The notes beneath the pieces are model-generated. The model saw only the letters and a list, made by a program, of their open reading frames with translations, had not been told where the DNA came from and did no database searches. DNA of 6,580 nucleotides from Prevotellaceae bacterium. GTDB lineage: Bacteria; Bacteroidota; Bacteroidia; Bacteroidales; Bacteroidaceae. Made by a program: the position numbers and the translations under genes. The stretch is from NCBI GenBank assembly GCA_022508635.1, contig JAFLUV010000128.1:1-6580 (forward strand). The letters are read 5' to 3'. Shown in pieces: positions 1 through 6,580 of the stretch; positions within the stretch are counted from its first letter, which is position 1, and each line of letters begins with the position of its first letter.

Positions 1-57
1 GAGGTATAAAGCAGGAAGCATTTTTTCTATTCAAGACTATTAAGTTCTTTGCCCTGC

Positions 58-1437
58 TCAAACGCCGGTACTACAAACATCAAAAGCCACAAGCGCCTTG
101 ATTTCTTCCGGCAAAACGAGCCTTTGCTCGCCTGTCAGCATGTTCTTAAGCATTACCTTGCCCTCGTTCATCTCGGTCTCGCCAGTCATTATCACGAAAG
201 GGATGCCTTTCTGATTGGCATATTGCATCTGTTTTTTCATCTTACTGGCATCAGGATATATCTCACAGCGAAGACCCTGACTGCGAAGGCCAGCAATAAT
301 GGGCAGCGAATAGTCTGTCTCTTTCTCGCCAAAGTTGATAAAGAGTACTTGCGTGGCGGTCGTGACGGTTTCAGGATAGAGATCAAGCTGGTTCAAGACA
401 TCATAGATACGATCAGCACCAAAACTGATACCGACGCCGCTCAAGCCAGGCAGGCCGAAGATACCTGTTAGATTATCATATCGCCCACCACCTGTGATAG
501 AGCCAATCTCAACGTCCAGAGCCTTGACTTCAAAAATACAGCCAGTATAGTAGTTCAAACCGCGAGCAAGGGTGAGATCAAGCTCAAGTTGAGAGTTCTG
601 TGTAGAGAGCTTGGAAAGTACAAACTCTACTTCGTCAATACCTTTCTGTCCTATTTCGCTGCCAGAAAGTACTTGACGCATCGTAGCTATCTTTTCAGGA
701 TTTGTTCCGCTGAGATTAATGATCGGCTGCAGCTTTTGGATAGCTTCCTCGCTGATGCCACTTTCACGTAATTCTGTATTGACAGCTTCAAGGCCGATTT
801 TATCAAGCTTGTCGATAGCAACGGTAATATCAACAATCTTGTCGGGTTCGCCTATCATCTCAGCTATGCCTGAGAGAATCTTACGATTATTGATTTTAAT
901 GCAGACCCGGATACCAAAGCGCTGGAACACCGTGTCAATGATTTGCATTAGTTCAACCTCACAGAGAAGAGAATCGCTGCCAACGACGTCGGCATCGCAC
1001 TGATAGAATTCGCGGTAGCGTCCTTTCTGTGGTCGGTCGGCACGCCATACTGGTTGAATCTGATAGCGTCGGAAAGGCAAAACTAATTCTTCACGGTGCT
1101 GAACGACATAACGAGCGAATGGTACCGTCAGGTCGTAACGGAGTCCCTTTTCGCAGAGTTGTGCTGCAAGATGACCCGTTGCGCCGTCACGAAGATCGTC
1201 GTCGGAGATACCGCGCAGAAAGTCGCCACTGTTCAGAATTTTGAAAAGCAGTTTGTCACCCTCCTCGCCATACTTGCCCATCAAGGTAGAGAGGTTCTCC
1301 ATTGCTGGCGTTTCAATCTGCTGGAAGCCATAGAGAGAATAGACCTCACGAATGGTATTAAAAATATAGTTACGGCGCGACATCTCCTGTGAACCGAAGT
1401 CGCGTGTTCCTTTGGGTATGCTTGGTTTCTGGGCCAT
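58..1437 (-). CDS. hisS: Histidyl-tRNA synthetase (class II aaRS)
   Basis: This cytoplasmic enzyme charges tRNA-His with histidine using ATP. The 459-residue protein has the order expected of bacterial HisRS. The N-terminal PKGTRDF signature is at residues 9-15. Motif 2 runs from FRRYQIQPVWRAD to EFYQCDADVVG, about 122-153. The HisA histidine-binding motif RGLNYYTG is at 292-299, motif 3 SGVGISFGADRI at 333-344, and a C-terminal anticodon-binding (HGTP) domain covers about 363-459. Arg292 matches the catalytic arginine of the family. The residue after GL is Asn295, where many HisRS have Asp; this may be a lineage variant. The start at 1437 lies about 29 nt downstream of a clear -7 box on the minus strand and gives the expected N-terminus. 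The gene is complete, alone on its strand here, and divergent from the coiled-coil gene. Identification is firm. Confidence 0.98.
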   Translation of the reverse strand: MAQKPSIPKGTRDFGSQEMSRRNYIFNTIREVYSLYGFQQIETPAMENLSTLMGKYGEEGDKLLFKILNSGDFLRGISDDDLRDGATGHLAAQLCEKGLRYDLTVPFARYVVQHREELVLPFRRYQIQPVWRADRPQKGRYREFYQCDADVVGSDSLLCEVELMQIIDTVFQRFGIRVCIKINNRKILSGIAEMIGEPDKIVDITVAIDKLDKIGLEAVNTELRESGISEEAIQKLQPIINLSGTNPEKIATMRQVLSGSEIGQKGIDEVEFVLSKLSTQNSQLELDLTLARGLNYYTGCIFEVKALDVEIGSITGGGRYDNLTGIFGLPGLSGVGISFGADRIYDVLNQLDLYPETVTTATQVLFINFGEKETDYSLPIIAGLRSQGLRCEIYPDASKMKKQMQYANQKGIPFVIMTGETEMNEGKVMLKNMLTGEQRLVLPEEIKALVAFDVCSTGV

Positions 1438-1465
1438 AGTCCTGATTGATATTAAATTTTGCGTG

Positions 1466-1473
1466 CAAAGATA
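1466..1473 (-). promoter_or_regulatory. -7 box of the hisS promoter
   Basis: Read on the minus strand this is TATCTTTG followed by CA, an exact match to the Bacteroidota primary sigma factor -7 consensus TAnnTTTG. It lies 28 nt upstream of the hisS start codon, so the leader should be roughly 20 nt. A TTTG-type -33 element is not obvious at the expected distance; only weak similarity is seen. The assignment rests on the -7 match and its position. Confidence 0.72.
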
Positions 1474-1516
1474 CGAAAAAAATACTATCCGTCATTACCC
1501 ATTGAGCTTTTTTTTG

Positions 1517-1524
1517 TACCTTTG
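1517..1524 (+). promoter_or_regulatory. -7 box of the coiled-coil gene promoter
   Basis: TACCTTTG followed by CA matches the Bacteroidota -7 consensus TAnnTTTG. It predicts a transcript start near 1530 and a leader of about 16 nt before the ATG at 1546. It is preceded by a run of T residues, and the -33 element is weak. The box decides the start of the downstream gene: an in-frame ATG at 1459 would lie upstream of the promoter and within the divergent hisS promoter region. Confidence 0.68.
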
Positions 1525-1545
1525 CAAACATTACACAATCACAGT

Positions 1546-4113
1546 ATGATTTTTTACAATAGAAACGACCGCATCCTGGGTAGCACGCAGTTACAGCGCG
1601 TGAAAGATGCCAAACGCCTGGCAGAAACGAAGCTGCAAGGACTTGAGGAAAATTTAGTACAACTGCAGGCACAGCAGCAATGGTTGCGCCGATATAATGA
1701 GATAAGCATAATCCTGAAACGCGAAAGGGAGCGCCTTTTCGAACTAACGAAACAAAAAGCCGTCATGGCTAAGGAAATAAGCATGCTGGAGCGATATGAC
1801 CTTTTCGAAGGCATCCATGGCGTATATCAGCAACTCATTGTCGTGAATAAACAGATAGACAGCGACAAGCGAGGGCTGAGCCTTCTAAAGAGGGAGGCAG
1901 ACGAGAACCGACAGCTGCTGGTCGAGCAAGAGAAGCGCCTACAGCAGGCAGGCAAACAACTCGACAGCGCCACGACAAACATGCTTGATACTTTTGACCG
2001 CATCTGCCAAGCCATACGCTTGGATGGAGAAAAGGAAGCAATGGAGGCAGAAACAGCCTTTCTGTTTGATTATAATAATATAATAAGGGAGGAAATGAAT
2101 GCCCTTGGTTCCTTGATTCAGGATAAGGAAAAGACGCTTGCAGCATTACGCAAAAAGCTCGAAGTCCTACAAACCAGACGTCACAGCATGGAGATACACG
2201 AGAACATGCTCCAGCACGGCGAGGCTGTATTAATCGGACTGAGCACGATGGAAGAAAGGAATAAGCGCCGGTCAGAATTATACCAGAAACAACAGCAGGC
2301 CATCAAGAGACAGGATGAGGAAAACGAACTCTTGAGAAAAGCATTTGCCCAATATCAAAACCTCGTCTCTCTGATAGAAAGCACCGAAGCAGTTTTAGGT
2401 ATGCACCGATCCTACATACAAGGGCAGGATGGTTTGATGCTTCAGGAACGAGCCCTGATGCTAAAAGGACGTCGCCAGATGCTGCTCTCTGCGCTTTCGT
2501 TATGGAAACGCATCACTACTGGCTACGAAAGCATTGAAGAAAAGAGCCAACGGGTAACGACACTACGGCTATACATTCAGCACCAGACAAACGGTATCAA
2601 CCAGCTTGAAACAGAAGCAGGCAAGATACAACGGCTCTGCAAGGAAAAAGAATACACCTATTTGTTGAGCAAGGGACAGGACATCATACAACTACGTGCC
2701 GACCTAAAAGAGGGCATTTCCTGCACCGTCTGCGGTGCAACACACCACCCCTACCACAGTGACACGATACTTGACCAAAGCCAGCTTATTAGAGAGATGA
2801 AAAGCGACTACGAGTTGCTGGCTTCTGAATCGAACGCCAAGCAGCAGCAACTCTTGCAGATGCAAGCAGACCTGAGAAGTGCACAGGGGCGTTTGGAAGC
2901 CGAGGAAGAGGCTTTGAACGCTATACGTATCCGTCAGAACGAAGACGTACAGGAGTGGAAACTCTATGCCCAGCTGGATCCGACTTTCAGCGAATGCTCG
3001 GAAAGCACGAACCTTGATGCACGCACTGCTATGCTGCGACAGTTCATAGAAAACATCAGCCGCGATGCAGAAGTGGCAGAAAAGGAACTCGAGGCATTCA
3101 CATTCCATCAAAGTAGTGTCGCAAAGTTCGGTGAAGAATTACAGAATCTGGAACAGAAGAAGAATGAAGTGAACGTCCGTTTGGGCGAACTCAACACTGG
3201 ATGTCAAGTGCTCAGCCGCGAAGTGGAACAAGCCGGAGAGCAGTTAGAAAACGTCACGGCACAATTCACGCGTGCTTACGAAAACATGCAGAGGACTGTA
3301 ACTGTCAAAGATTGGTACGCCATCTGGCAAAAAAGCCCAGAACAACTATATGACCAGATTCAGAAACTAATCGCCAACTGGTCTTCTGACGAGAGGGGAA
3401 TTGCAGAAGGAATGGCTACGCTCGATATAGAGACGGCAAACATAGAAGGAATGAAGGCACAAATGCAATTGCTGGCACGCTACTCGATGATCATTGCAAA
3501 GCAAACGGAAGATATTGACGGACGCAAAGCAGGAAACAGGAAGACATACGGACAAATCGTTACTGAAAACGATGTAAAGACCATGTATCATGCAAACCTG
3601 CAAAGCATAGAAAATGCTCGTAAACAATATGAAGAGGAGCGAAGTAGAATGGAAAGCATCCGTCATACAGCCGACATCATGCAGGGTCGTCATGACTATT
3701 ACATGAACCACATTGAAAGGCTTGAAAGCGAACAAAAAAAATTAAGCGAAAGGCTTGACCTCTGGATGCACGCATTCAACCAAAGGCATCCGCCTGTACA
3801 GAAGAGCGAGCTGGACGAAGTCTTTGCCGACGGCAAGGACTGGGGGCAAATACGCAGCAACTTCAAGCAAATAAATACCGATATGCTGCTTTGTCAGGCA
3901 AAAGTGGAAGACCTGAACAGCCGTCTTATTGCACTTGATACGGAAGACGGACATTGTAATGCCACTGCACCTGACATTCAGGAAAGCATTGCGGCCAAAC
4001 TACAAGTCGTCACACAACAACGCAACGACACGATGATGCAGATAGCCCGGCTTGCCGTGCAGCTCGAAGACCACGAGAAAGCCCTTGCCGACGAACGAAA
4101 CTCAGCAGAATAA
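1546..4113 (+). CDS. SbcC/Rad50-like zinc-hook coiled-coil protein lacking ATPase heads
   Basis: The product is 855 residues, very rich in Glu, Gln, Lys, Arg and Leu, and reads as long heptad-like coiled coil over most of its length. Near the middle is GISCTVCGATHHPYHSD, with Cys393 and Cys396 forming a CxxC followed by HHP. This closely resembles the zinc hook of SbcC/Rad50, where two coiled-coil proteins dimerise through zinc; the usual CPxC proline is Thr here. Arms of about 390 and 460 residues flank the hook. A segment near the C-terminal end (RHPPVQKSELDEVF, then DWGQIR) also recalls Bacteroidota SbcC arms, from memory. No Walker A, Q-loop, LSGGE signature or Walker B is present. Full SbcC proteins exceed 1000 residues and carry both heads. 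No signal peptide is seen, so it should be cytoplasmic. No sbcD neighbour lies in the window. The start at 1546 is chosen because the promoter lies just upstream. The function is unknown; it could be a DNA or chromosome tether, an SbcC modulator, or a relic. Confidence 0.8.
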   Translation: MIFYNRNDRILGSTQLQRVKDAKRLAETKLQGLEENLVQLQAQQQWLRRYNEISIILKRERERLFELTKQKAVMAKEISMLERYDLFEGIHGVYQQLIVVNKQIDSDKRGLSLLKREADENRQLLVEQEKRLQQAGKQLDSATTNMLDTFDRICQAIRLDGEKEAMEAETAFLFDYNNIIREEMNALGSLIQDKEKTLAALRKKLEVLQTRRHSMEIHENMLQHGEAVLIGLSTMEERNKRRSELYQKQQQAIKRQDEENELLRKAFAQYQNLVSLIESTEAVLGMHRSYIQGQDGLMLQERALMLKGRRQMLLSALSLWKRITTGYESIEEKSQRVTTLRLYIQHQTNGINQLETEAGKIQRLCKEKEYTYLLSKGQDIIQLRADLKEGISCTVCGATHHPYHSDTILDQSQLIREMKSDYELLASESNAKQQQLLQMQADLRSAQGRLEAEEEALNAIRIRQNEDVQEWKLYAQLDPTFSECSESTNLDARTAMLRQFIENISRDAEVAEKELEAFTFHQSSVAKFGEELQNLEQKKNEVNVRLGELNTGCQVLSREVEQAGEQLENVTAQFTRAYENMQRTVTVKDWYAIWQKSPEQLYDQIQKLIANWSSDERGIAEGMATLDIETANIEGMKAQMQLLARYSMIIAKQTEDIDGRKAGNRKTYGQIVTENDVKTMYHANLQSIENARKQYEEERSRMESIRHTADIMQGRHDYYMNHIERLESEQKKLSERLDLWMHAFNQRHPPVQKSELDEVFADGKDWGQIRSNFKQINTDMLLCQAKVEDLNSRLIALDTEDGHCNATAPDIQESIAAKLQVVTQQRNDTMMQIARLAVQLEDHEKALADERNSAE

Positions 4114-4126
4114 TTACTCCGTTTTC

Positions 4127-4157
4127 ATTGTCGTCTCGGATAATTTTCATATCTTTG
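4127..4157 (+). promoter_or_regulatory. Promoter of the metallopeptidase gene
   Basis: The -7 box TATCTTTG is at 4150-4157 and an ATTG element (consensus TTTG at -33) is at 4127-4130, separated by 19 nt. This is the expected Bacteroidota arrangement and the best promoter in the window. A transcript start near 4163 would give a leader of about 53 nt before the ATG at 4217. It begins just after the coiled-coil gene stop, so the peptidase has its own transcription start. It may also serve queC and queF. Confidence 0.75.
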
Positions 4158-4216
4158 CAAGCGATTATGACAAAAAACAGAGACATCACATCGAAACAAA
4201 CACATATAACGAAAAT

Positions 4217-5032
4217 ATGAAACGTACATTTGTATTCATTATGGCTGCCGCCTTTGCCGTTGGTATTCAGGCACAAGCCATCTATAAGGCAACAAAGTAT
4301 CACGCTCCCATCAAGGTGGAAAAGAAATGGAAGGGCTACAATCCCGGCGACGTAGAGTTCCACGATGAAGCCCCCGAAAGCGAAGGATCGAAAATTTATC
4401 ACAATATCATTCCCAATCCCATACCCTACATTCAGGAAAATGCCTTGCGCGTACTACAGACACTCTATTGGGGGCCCAAAGATCCTAACGTACCCCGCCT
4501 GAAGCGCATCGTCTACACTATCAAAGATTATAACGGTATCAGCGAAAAATACGGCAGTGGCGACTACGTAGGCATCCGCTACAGCACAAACTGGATAGAG
4601 CGCTGTTTTGAAAACAATGATACATTGCGTCTTGACTATGAGACGCGCGGCGTGCTCTACCATGAACTTACCCATGCCTATCAACTCTCACCCGAAGGTT
4701 GCGGACAATATGATGGTAAGAGTGAGTATTGGATTTTCATCGAAGGCCTGGCAGATGCCGTTCGCGTAGCATGCGGATGCTTCGATCAGGACTTCAGCAG
4801 CAAGGATCGCACACGCGGCGACAGCTGGCGCAAAGGCTATCGTGTGACAGGCTATTTCCTCTATTGGCTTCAGCTTAACAAAGACAAGGACTTCATCCGC
4901 AAGTTCAACCGCTCAGCTGTAGAAATCAAGCCCTGGTCATGGGACAAGGCCATGAAGCACATCCTCGGTGACAAGCCAGGGAACACCACCGACGCACTCT
5001 GGCAGGAATACCTGAAGGCTGTCGGGGACTGA
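4217..5032 (+). CDS. Secreted basic secretory protein (BSP) family HExxH metallopeptidase
   Basis: This is a predicted zinc metallopeptidase exported to the periplasm or beyond. Residues 1-21 form a signal peptide: MKR, a hydrophobic core, then an AQA region that fits signal peptidase I cleavage. No lipobox cysteine is seen. The active-site motif HELTH is at 149-153, followed by AYQLSPEG. A downstream EGLAD at 176-180 fits the Glu-xxx-Asp pattern that supplies the third zinc ligand in gluzincin-type enzymes. The pattern of HELTHAYQ, then IEGLAD.VR, is that of the basic secretory protein family first named in plants and found in many bacteria. Four cysteines (130, 162, 186, 188) could form disulfides outside the cytoplasm. 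The start at 4217 is chosen over an in-frame ATG at 4052 because it begins the signal peptide and follows the promoter. The substrate is unknown. queC begins 23 bp downstream. Confidence 0.87.
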   Translation: MKRTFVFIMAAAFAVGIQAQAIYKATKYHAPIKVEKKWKGYNPGDVEFHDEAPESEGSKIYHNIIPNPIPYIQENALRVLQTLYWGPKDPNVPRLKRIVYTIKDYNGISEKYGSGDYVGIRYSTNWIERCFENNDTLRLDYETRGVLYHELTHAYQLSPEGCGQYDGKSEYWIFIEGLADAVRVACGCFDQDFSSKDRTRGDSWRKGYRVTGYFLYWLQLNKDKDFIRKFNRSAVEIKPWSWDKAMKHILGDKPGNTTDALWQEYLKAVGD

Positions 5033-5055
5033 TATTGACTAAGTTTTAAGCCAAC

Positions 5056-5724
5056 ATGACCCGCGCACTCGTAGTCCTCTCCGGCGGACAAGACTCTACC
5101 ACATGCCTTTACTGGGCTCTCAAGCACTTCGATGAGGTACGTGCACTCAGTTTCCGCTATGGGCAAAGACACATTTTGGAAGTAGAAATAGCACGTCAGC
5201 TGTGCGAAGAAGCTGGCGTACCTTGGGAATCTATGGACATTAGCTTCATCAGTCAGCTCTGTCCTTCGTGCAGCCTCACCAATCCGGAACTCAACATTGA
5301 AGAAGAGAAAAAGGACGATTCACCCTACCCCACTACGTTCGTCCCCGGTCGTAACCTCTTTTTCATTTCCATAGCTGCCACATACGCACGCAGTCATGGC
5401 ATCTACGACATCATCACCGGTGTGGGACAAGCAGATTTCAGTGGCTATCCGGACTGCCGTGACGGCTTTATCAAGAGCCTGAACACGACACTCAATCTTG
5501 CCATGGACGAACAATTCCACCTGCATACGCCACTTATGTGGCTCGACAAGCAGCAGACATGGGCATTGGCAGATGAGCTCGGCGTGCTCGACACCATTCG
5601 CCAACGTACCCTTACCTGCTACAACGGCATCATAGGCGACGGCTGCGGGCATTGTCCATCCTGCAAGCTACGCCGCGAAGGATTAGAAAAATACCTGAAA
5701 ATAAAGAACCAAAAATTGAACTGA
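5056..5724 (+). CDS. queC: 7-cyano-7-deazaguanine (preQ0) synthase
   Basis: QueC converts 7-carboxy-7-deazaguanine to preQ0 with ATP and ammonia, in the cytoplasm, on the route to queuosine in tRNA. The 222-residue protein is normal length for the family. It opens with the PP-loop ATP-binding motif SGGQDSTT at residues 9-16. The zinc site is formed by four cysteines near the C-terminus: Cys188 (LTCYNG), then Cys197, Cys200 and Cys203 in GCGHCPSCKLR. The central FVPGRN and TGVGQADFSGYPDCR segments are also typical of QueC. It lies 23 bp after the peptidase stop and 23 bp before queF. No separate TAnnTTTG promoter is evident in the short gap, so co-transcription with one or both neighbours is likely. 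queD, queE and the GTP cyclohydrolase gene are not in this window. Confidence 0.97.
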   Translation: MTRALVVLSGGQDSTTCLYWALKHFDEVRALSFRYGQRHILEVEIARQLCEEAGVPWESMDISFISQLCPSCSLTNPELNIEEEKKDDSPYPTTFVPGRNLFFISIAATYARSHGIYDIITGVGQADFSGYPDCRDGFIKSLNTTLNLAMDEQFHLHTPLMWLDKQQTWALADELGVLDTIRQRTLTCYNGIIGDGCGHCPSCKLRREGLEKYLKIKNQKLN

Positions 5725-5747
5725 AAAACACAGGAAACCGTCCAACT

Positions 5748-6221
5748 ATGTCAGATAGAGAGAAAGAAGGACTTCAAGCCCTTGGCAAAAAGACCGAGTA
5801 CCCGCAGGACTACAATCCCGGTGTGCTGGAAGCGTTTGAGAACAAACATCCAGAAAACGACTATTGGGTACGCTTCAACTGCCCCGAGTTCACAGCACTT
5901 TGTCCTATTACGGGACAGCCAGATTTCGCAGAAATACGCATCAGCTACCTGCCGGACAAGCGGATGGTCGAGAGCAAAAGCCTGAAGCTCTACCTTTTCA
6001 GTTTCCGTAACCACGGCAGCTTCCACGAGGATTGCGTCAATGTCATCATGAAGGATCTTATCCGTCTCATGGAACCAAAGTACATTGAAGTGACAGGCCT
6101 TTTCGTTCCCCGTGGCGGCATCAGCATACACCCCTATGCCAACTACGGCAGACCCGGAACTAAGTACGAGGAAATGGCACAGTTCCGCCTCCTGCACCAC
6201 GATTTTCCAACTATAATATGA
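5748..6221 (+). CDS. queF: NADPH-dependent 7-cyano-7-deazaguanine reductase (preQ0 reductase)
   Basis: QueF reduces the nitrile of preQ0 to the amine of preQ1 with NADPH, the step directly after QueC. The 157-residue protein is the short, unimodal form, as in Bacillus subtilis. The catalytic cysteine is Cys52 in FTALCPITGQPDF, with Asp59 as the likely acid. The QueF signature ESKSLKLY is at 75-82. His93-Glu94 (FHED) and PRGGISI at 121-127 match further conserved positions. The start at 5748 gives the usual N-terminus; an in-frame ATG at 5652 would add 32 non-family residues and overlap the queC zinc-site coding region. A weak AGGA lies 12 nt upstream of the start. It sits 23 bp downstream of queC, an operon that places consecutive steps together. 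Confidence 0.97.
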   Translation: MSDREKEGLQALGKKTEYPQDYNPGVLEAFENKHPENDYWVRFNCPEFTALCPITGQPDFAEIRISYLPDKRMVESKSLKLYLFSFRNHGSFHEDCVNVIMKDLIRLMEPKYIEVTGLFVPRGGISIHPYANYGRPGTKYEEMAQFRLLHHDFPTII

Positions 6222-6293
6222 CCTTGTATAGATCCTTGACGAAGCATAAAAAATAGGGGCTTTGATAGTATACTGAAAATCAATGAGCTAAAA

Positions 6294-6334
6294 TGAGTTA
6301 ACTCAAAATGGGCTCTGAGTTTACTCAACTTTTT
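6294..6334 (+). terminator. Candidate hairpin terminator after queF
   Basis: TGAGTTAACTCA (6294-6305) and TGAGTTTACTCA (6316-6327) can pair over 12 positions with one T-T mismatch and a 10-nt loop. Five T residues follow at 6330-6334, and AAAA at 6290-6293 precedes the stem, so it could work in both directions. It begins 73 nt after the queF stop. The stem is poor in G and C for a strong terminator. Each arm is also itself a dyad, so an operator role is an alternative. Confidence 0.42.
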
Positions 6335-6580
6335 GCATCAGTCAAGTAAGCTATACAGACAGCATAAAATAGTGAGGATTTTACCTTGGCAACCCCATTC
6401 AATAAAAATAAACTAAAGAACAAACAGGCTGCAATTATTTTAACGTGAGTTCGACGAATTTGCAAGAATGGTAAGTCGTTAATAATCTTATAGATGATAT
6501 ATATGTTGACATTATGTTCTACATGGGTTATTCAATAAATTGCTGTCATGAAAATAGCCTCCCATTTTCACTCGAGTCAA
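6335..6580. other. AT-rich stretch with no supported gene
   Basis: No open reading frame of useful length, RNA gene or clear promoter is seen from the candidate terminator to the window end. Small items are a perfect 9-nt inverted repeat TTCGACGAA near 6451-6459 and two copies of ATTCAATAAA at 6397-6406 and 6530-6539. Base composition is clearly more AT-rich than queC and queF. It may be an intergenic region leading to a gene beyond the window. Confidence 0.5.

Noticed and set aside
1..57. Possible hisS terminator downstream of its stop
   Set aside because: Only a 6-bp pairing (around 10-15 with 53-58) with a very long loop is seen, and the T-run is not placed next to it.
1459..1545. N-terminal extension of the coiled-coil gene from the ATG at 1459
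   Set aside because: It lies upstream of the TACCTTTG promoter box, overlaps the hisS promoter on the other strand, and encodes no SbcC-like head sequence.
4052..4216. N-terminal extension of the metallopeptidase from the ATG at 4052
   Set aside because: It overlaps the coiled-coil gene, spans the peptidase promoter, and would bury the signal peptide that begins at 4217.
4010..4402. Minus-strand ORF across the peptidase promoter
   Set aside because: It is antisense to two supported genes and a strong plus-strand promoter; its hydrophobic stretches mirror the coding strand composition.
5652..5747. Longer queF start overlapping queC
   Set aside because: The extra 32 residues do not look like QueF and overlap the queC zinc-site codons; the 5748 start gives normal family length.
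6143..6328. 61-residue minus-strand ORF overlapping the queF end
   Set aside because: It is antisense to well-identified queF, runs through the hairpin, and shows no recognisable motif or promoter.
6455..6482. Possible promoter (CGAATTTG) with a tiny ORF MVSR
   Set aside because: The box lacks the TA of TAnnTTTG, no -33 element is evident, and a four-codon frame is not credible as a gene.

Overview
The window looks like chromosomal DNA from the Bacteroidota, most likely the order Bacteroidales and possibly a Prevotella-type organism. This rests on three promoters with the TAnnTTTG -7 box typical of that phylum (TATCTTTG on the minus strand at 1466-1473, TACCTTTG at 1517-1524, TATCTTTG at 4150-4157), weak Shine-Dalgarno sequences, and the character of the histidyl-tRNA synthetase and QueF proteins. 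I recognise no mobile element, tRNA, rRNA or CRISPR array.

Layout: hisS (histidyl-tRNA synthetase) fills 58-1437 on the minus strand. It faces away from a plus-strand series, with two divergent promoters in the 108-bp gap. The first plus-strand gene (1546-4113) encodes an 855-residue coiled-coil protein. It carries a Rad50/SbcC-type zinc-hook motif near its middle (Cys393-x-x-Cys396, then HHP), but neither ABC ATPase head is present in the protein or its flanks. A separate promoter then drives a secreted HExxH metallopeptidase of the basic secretory protein family (4217-5032). queC (5056-5724) and queF (5748-6221) follow at 23-bp spacings. They encode two consecutive steps of the queuosine precursor pathway (CDG to preQ0 to preQ1). 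A hairpin with a short T-run at 6294-6334 may end this transcript. The rest, 6335-6580, is AT-rich with no gene I can support.

The genes do not form one pathway. hisS acts in translation, and queC-queF act in tRNA modification (queuosine sits at the wobble position of GUN-anticodon tRNAs, including tRNA-His). The peptidase acts outside the cytoplasm. The coiled-coil protein is the least explained and most interesting item: it resembles the arms and hook of SbcC, expressed from its own promoter without the ATPase. Two ORF starts that are longer on paper (1459 and 4052) are rejected because the promoters lie inside the extensions.
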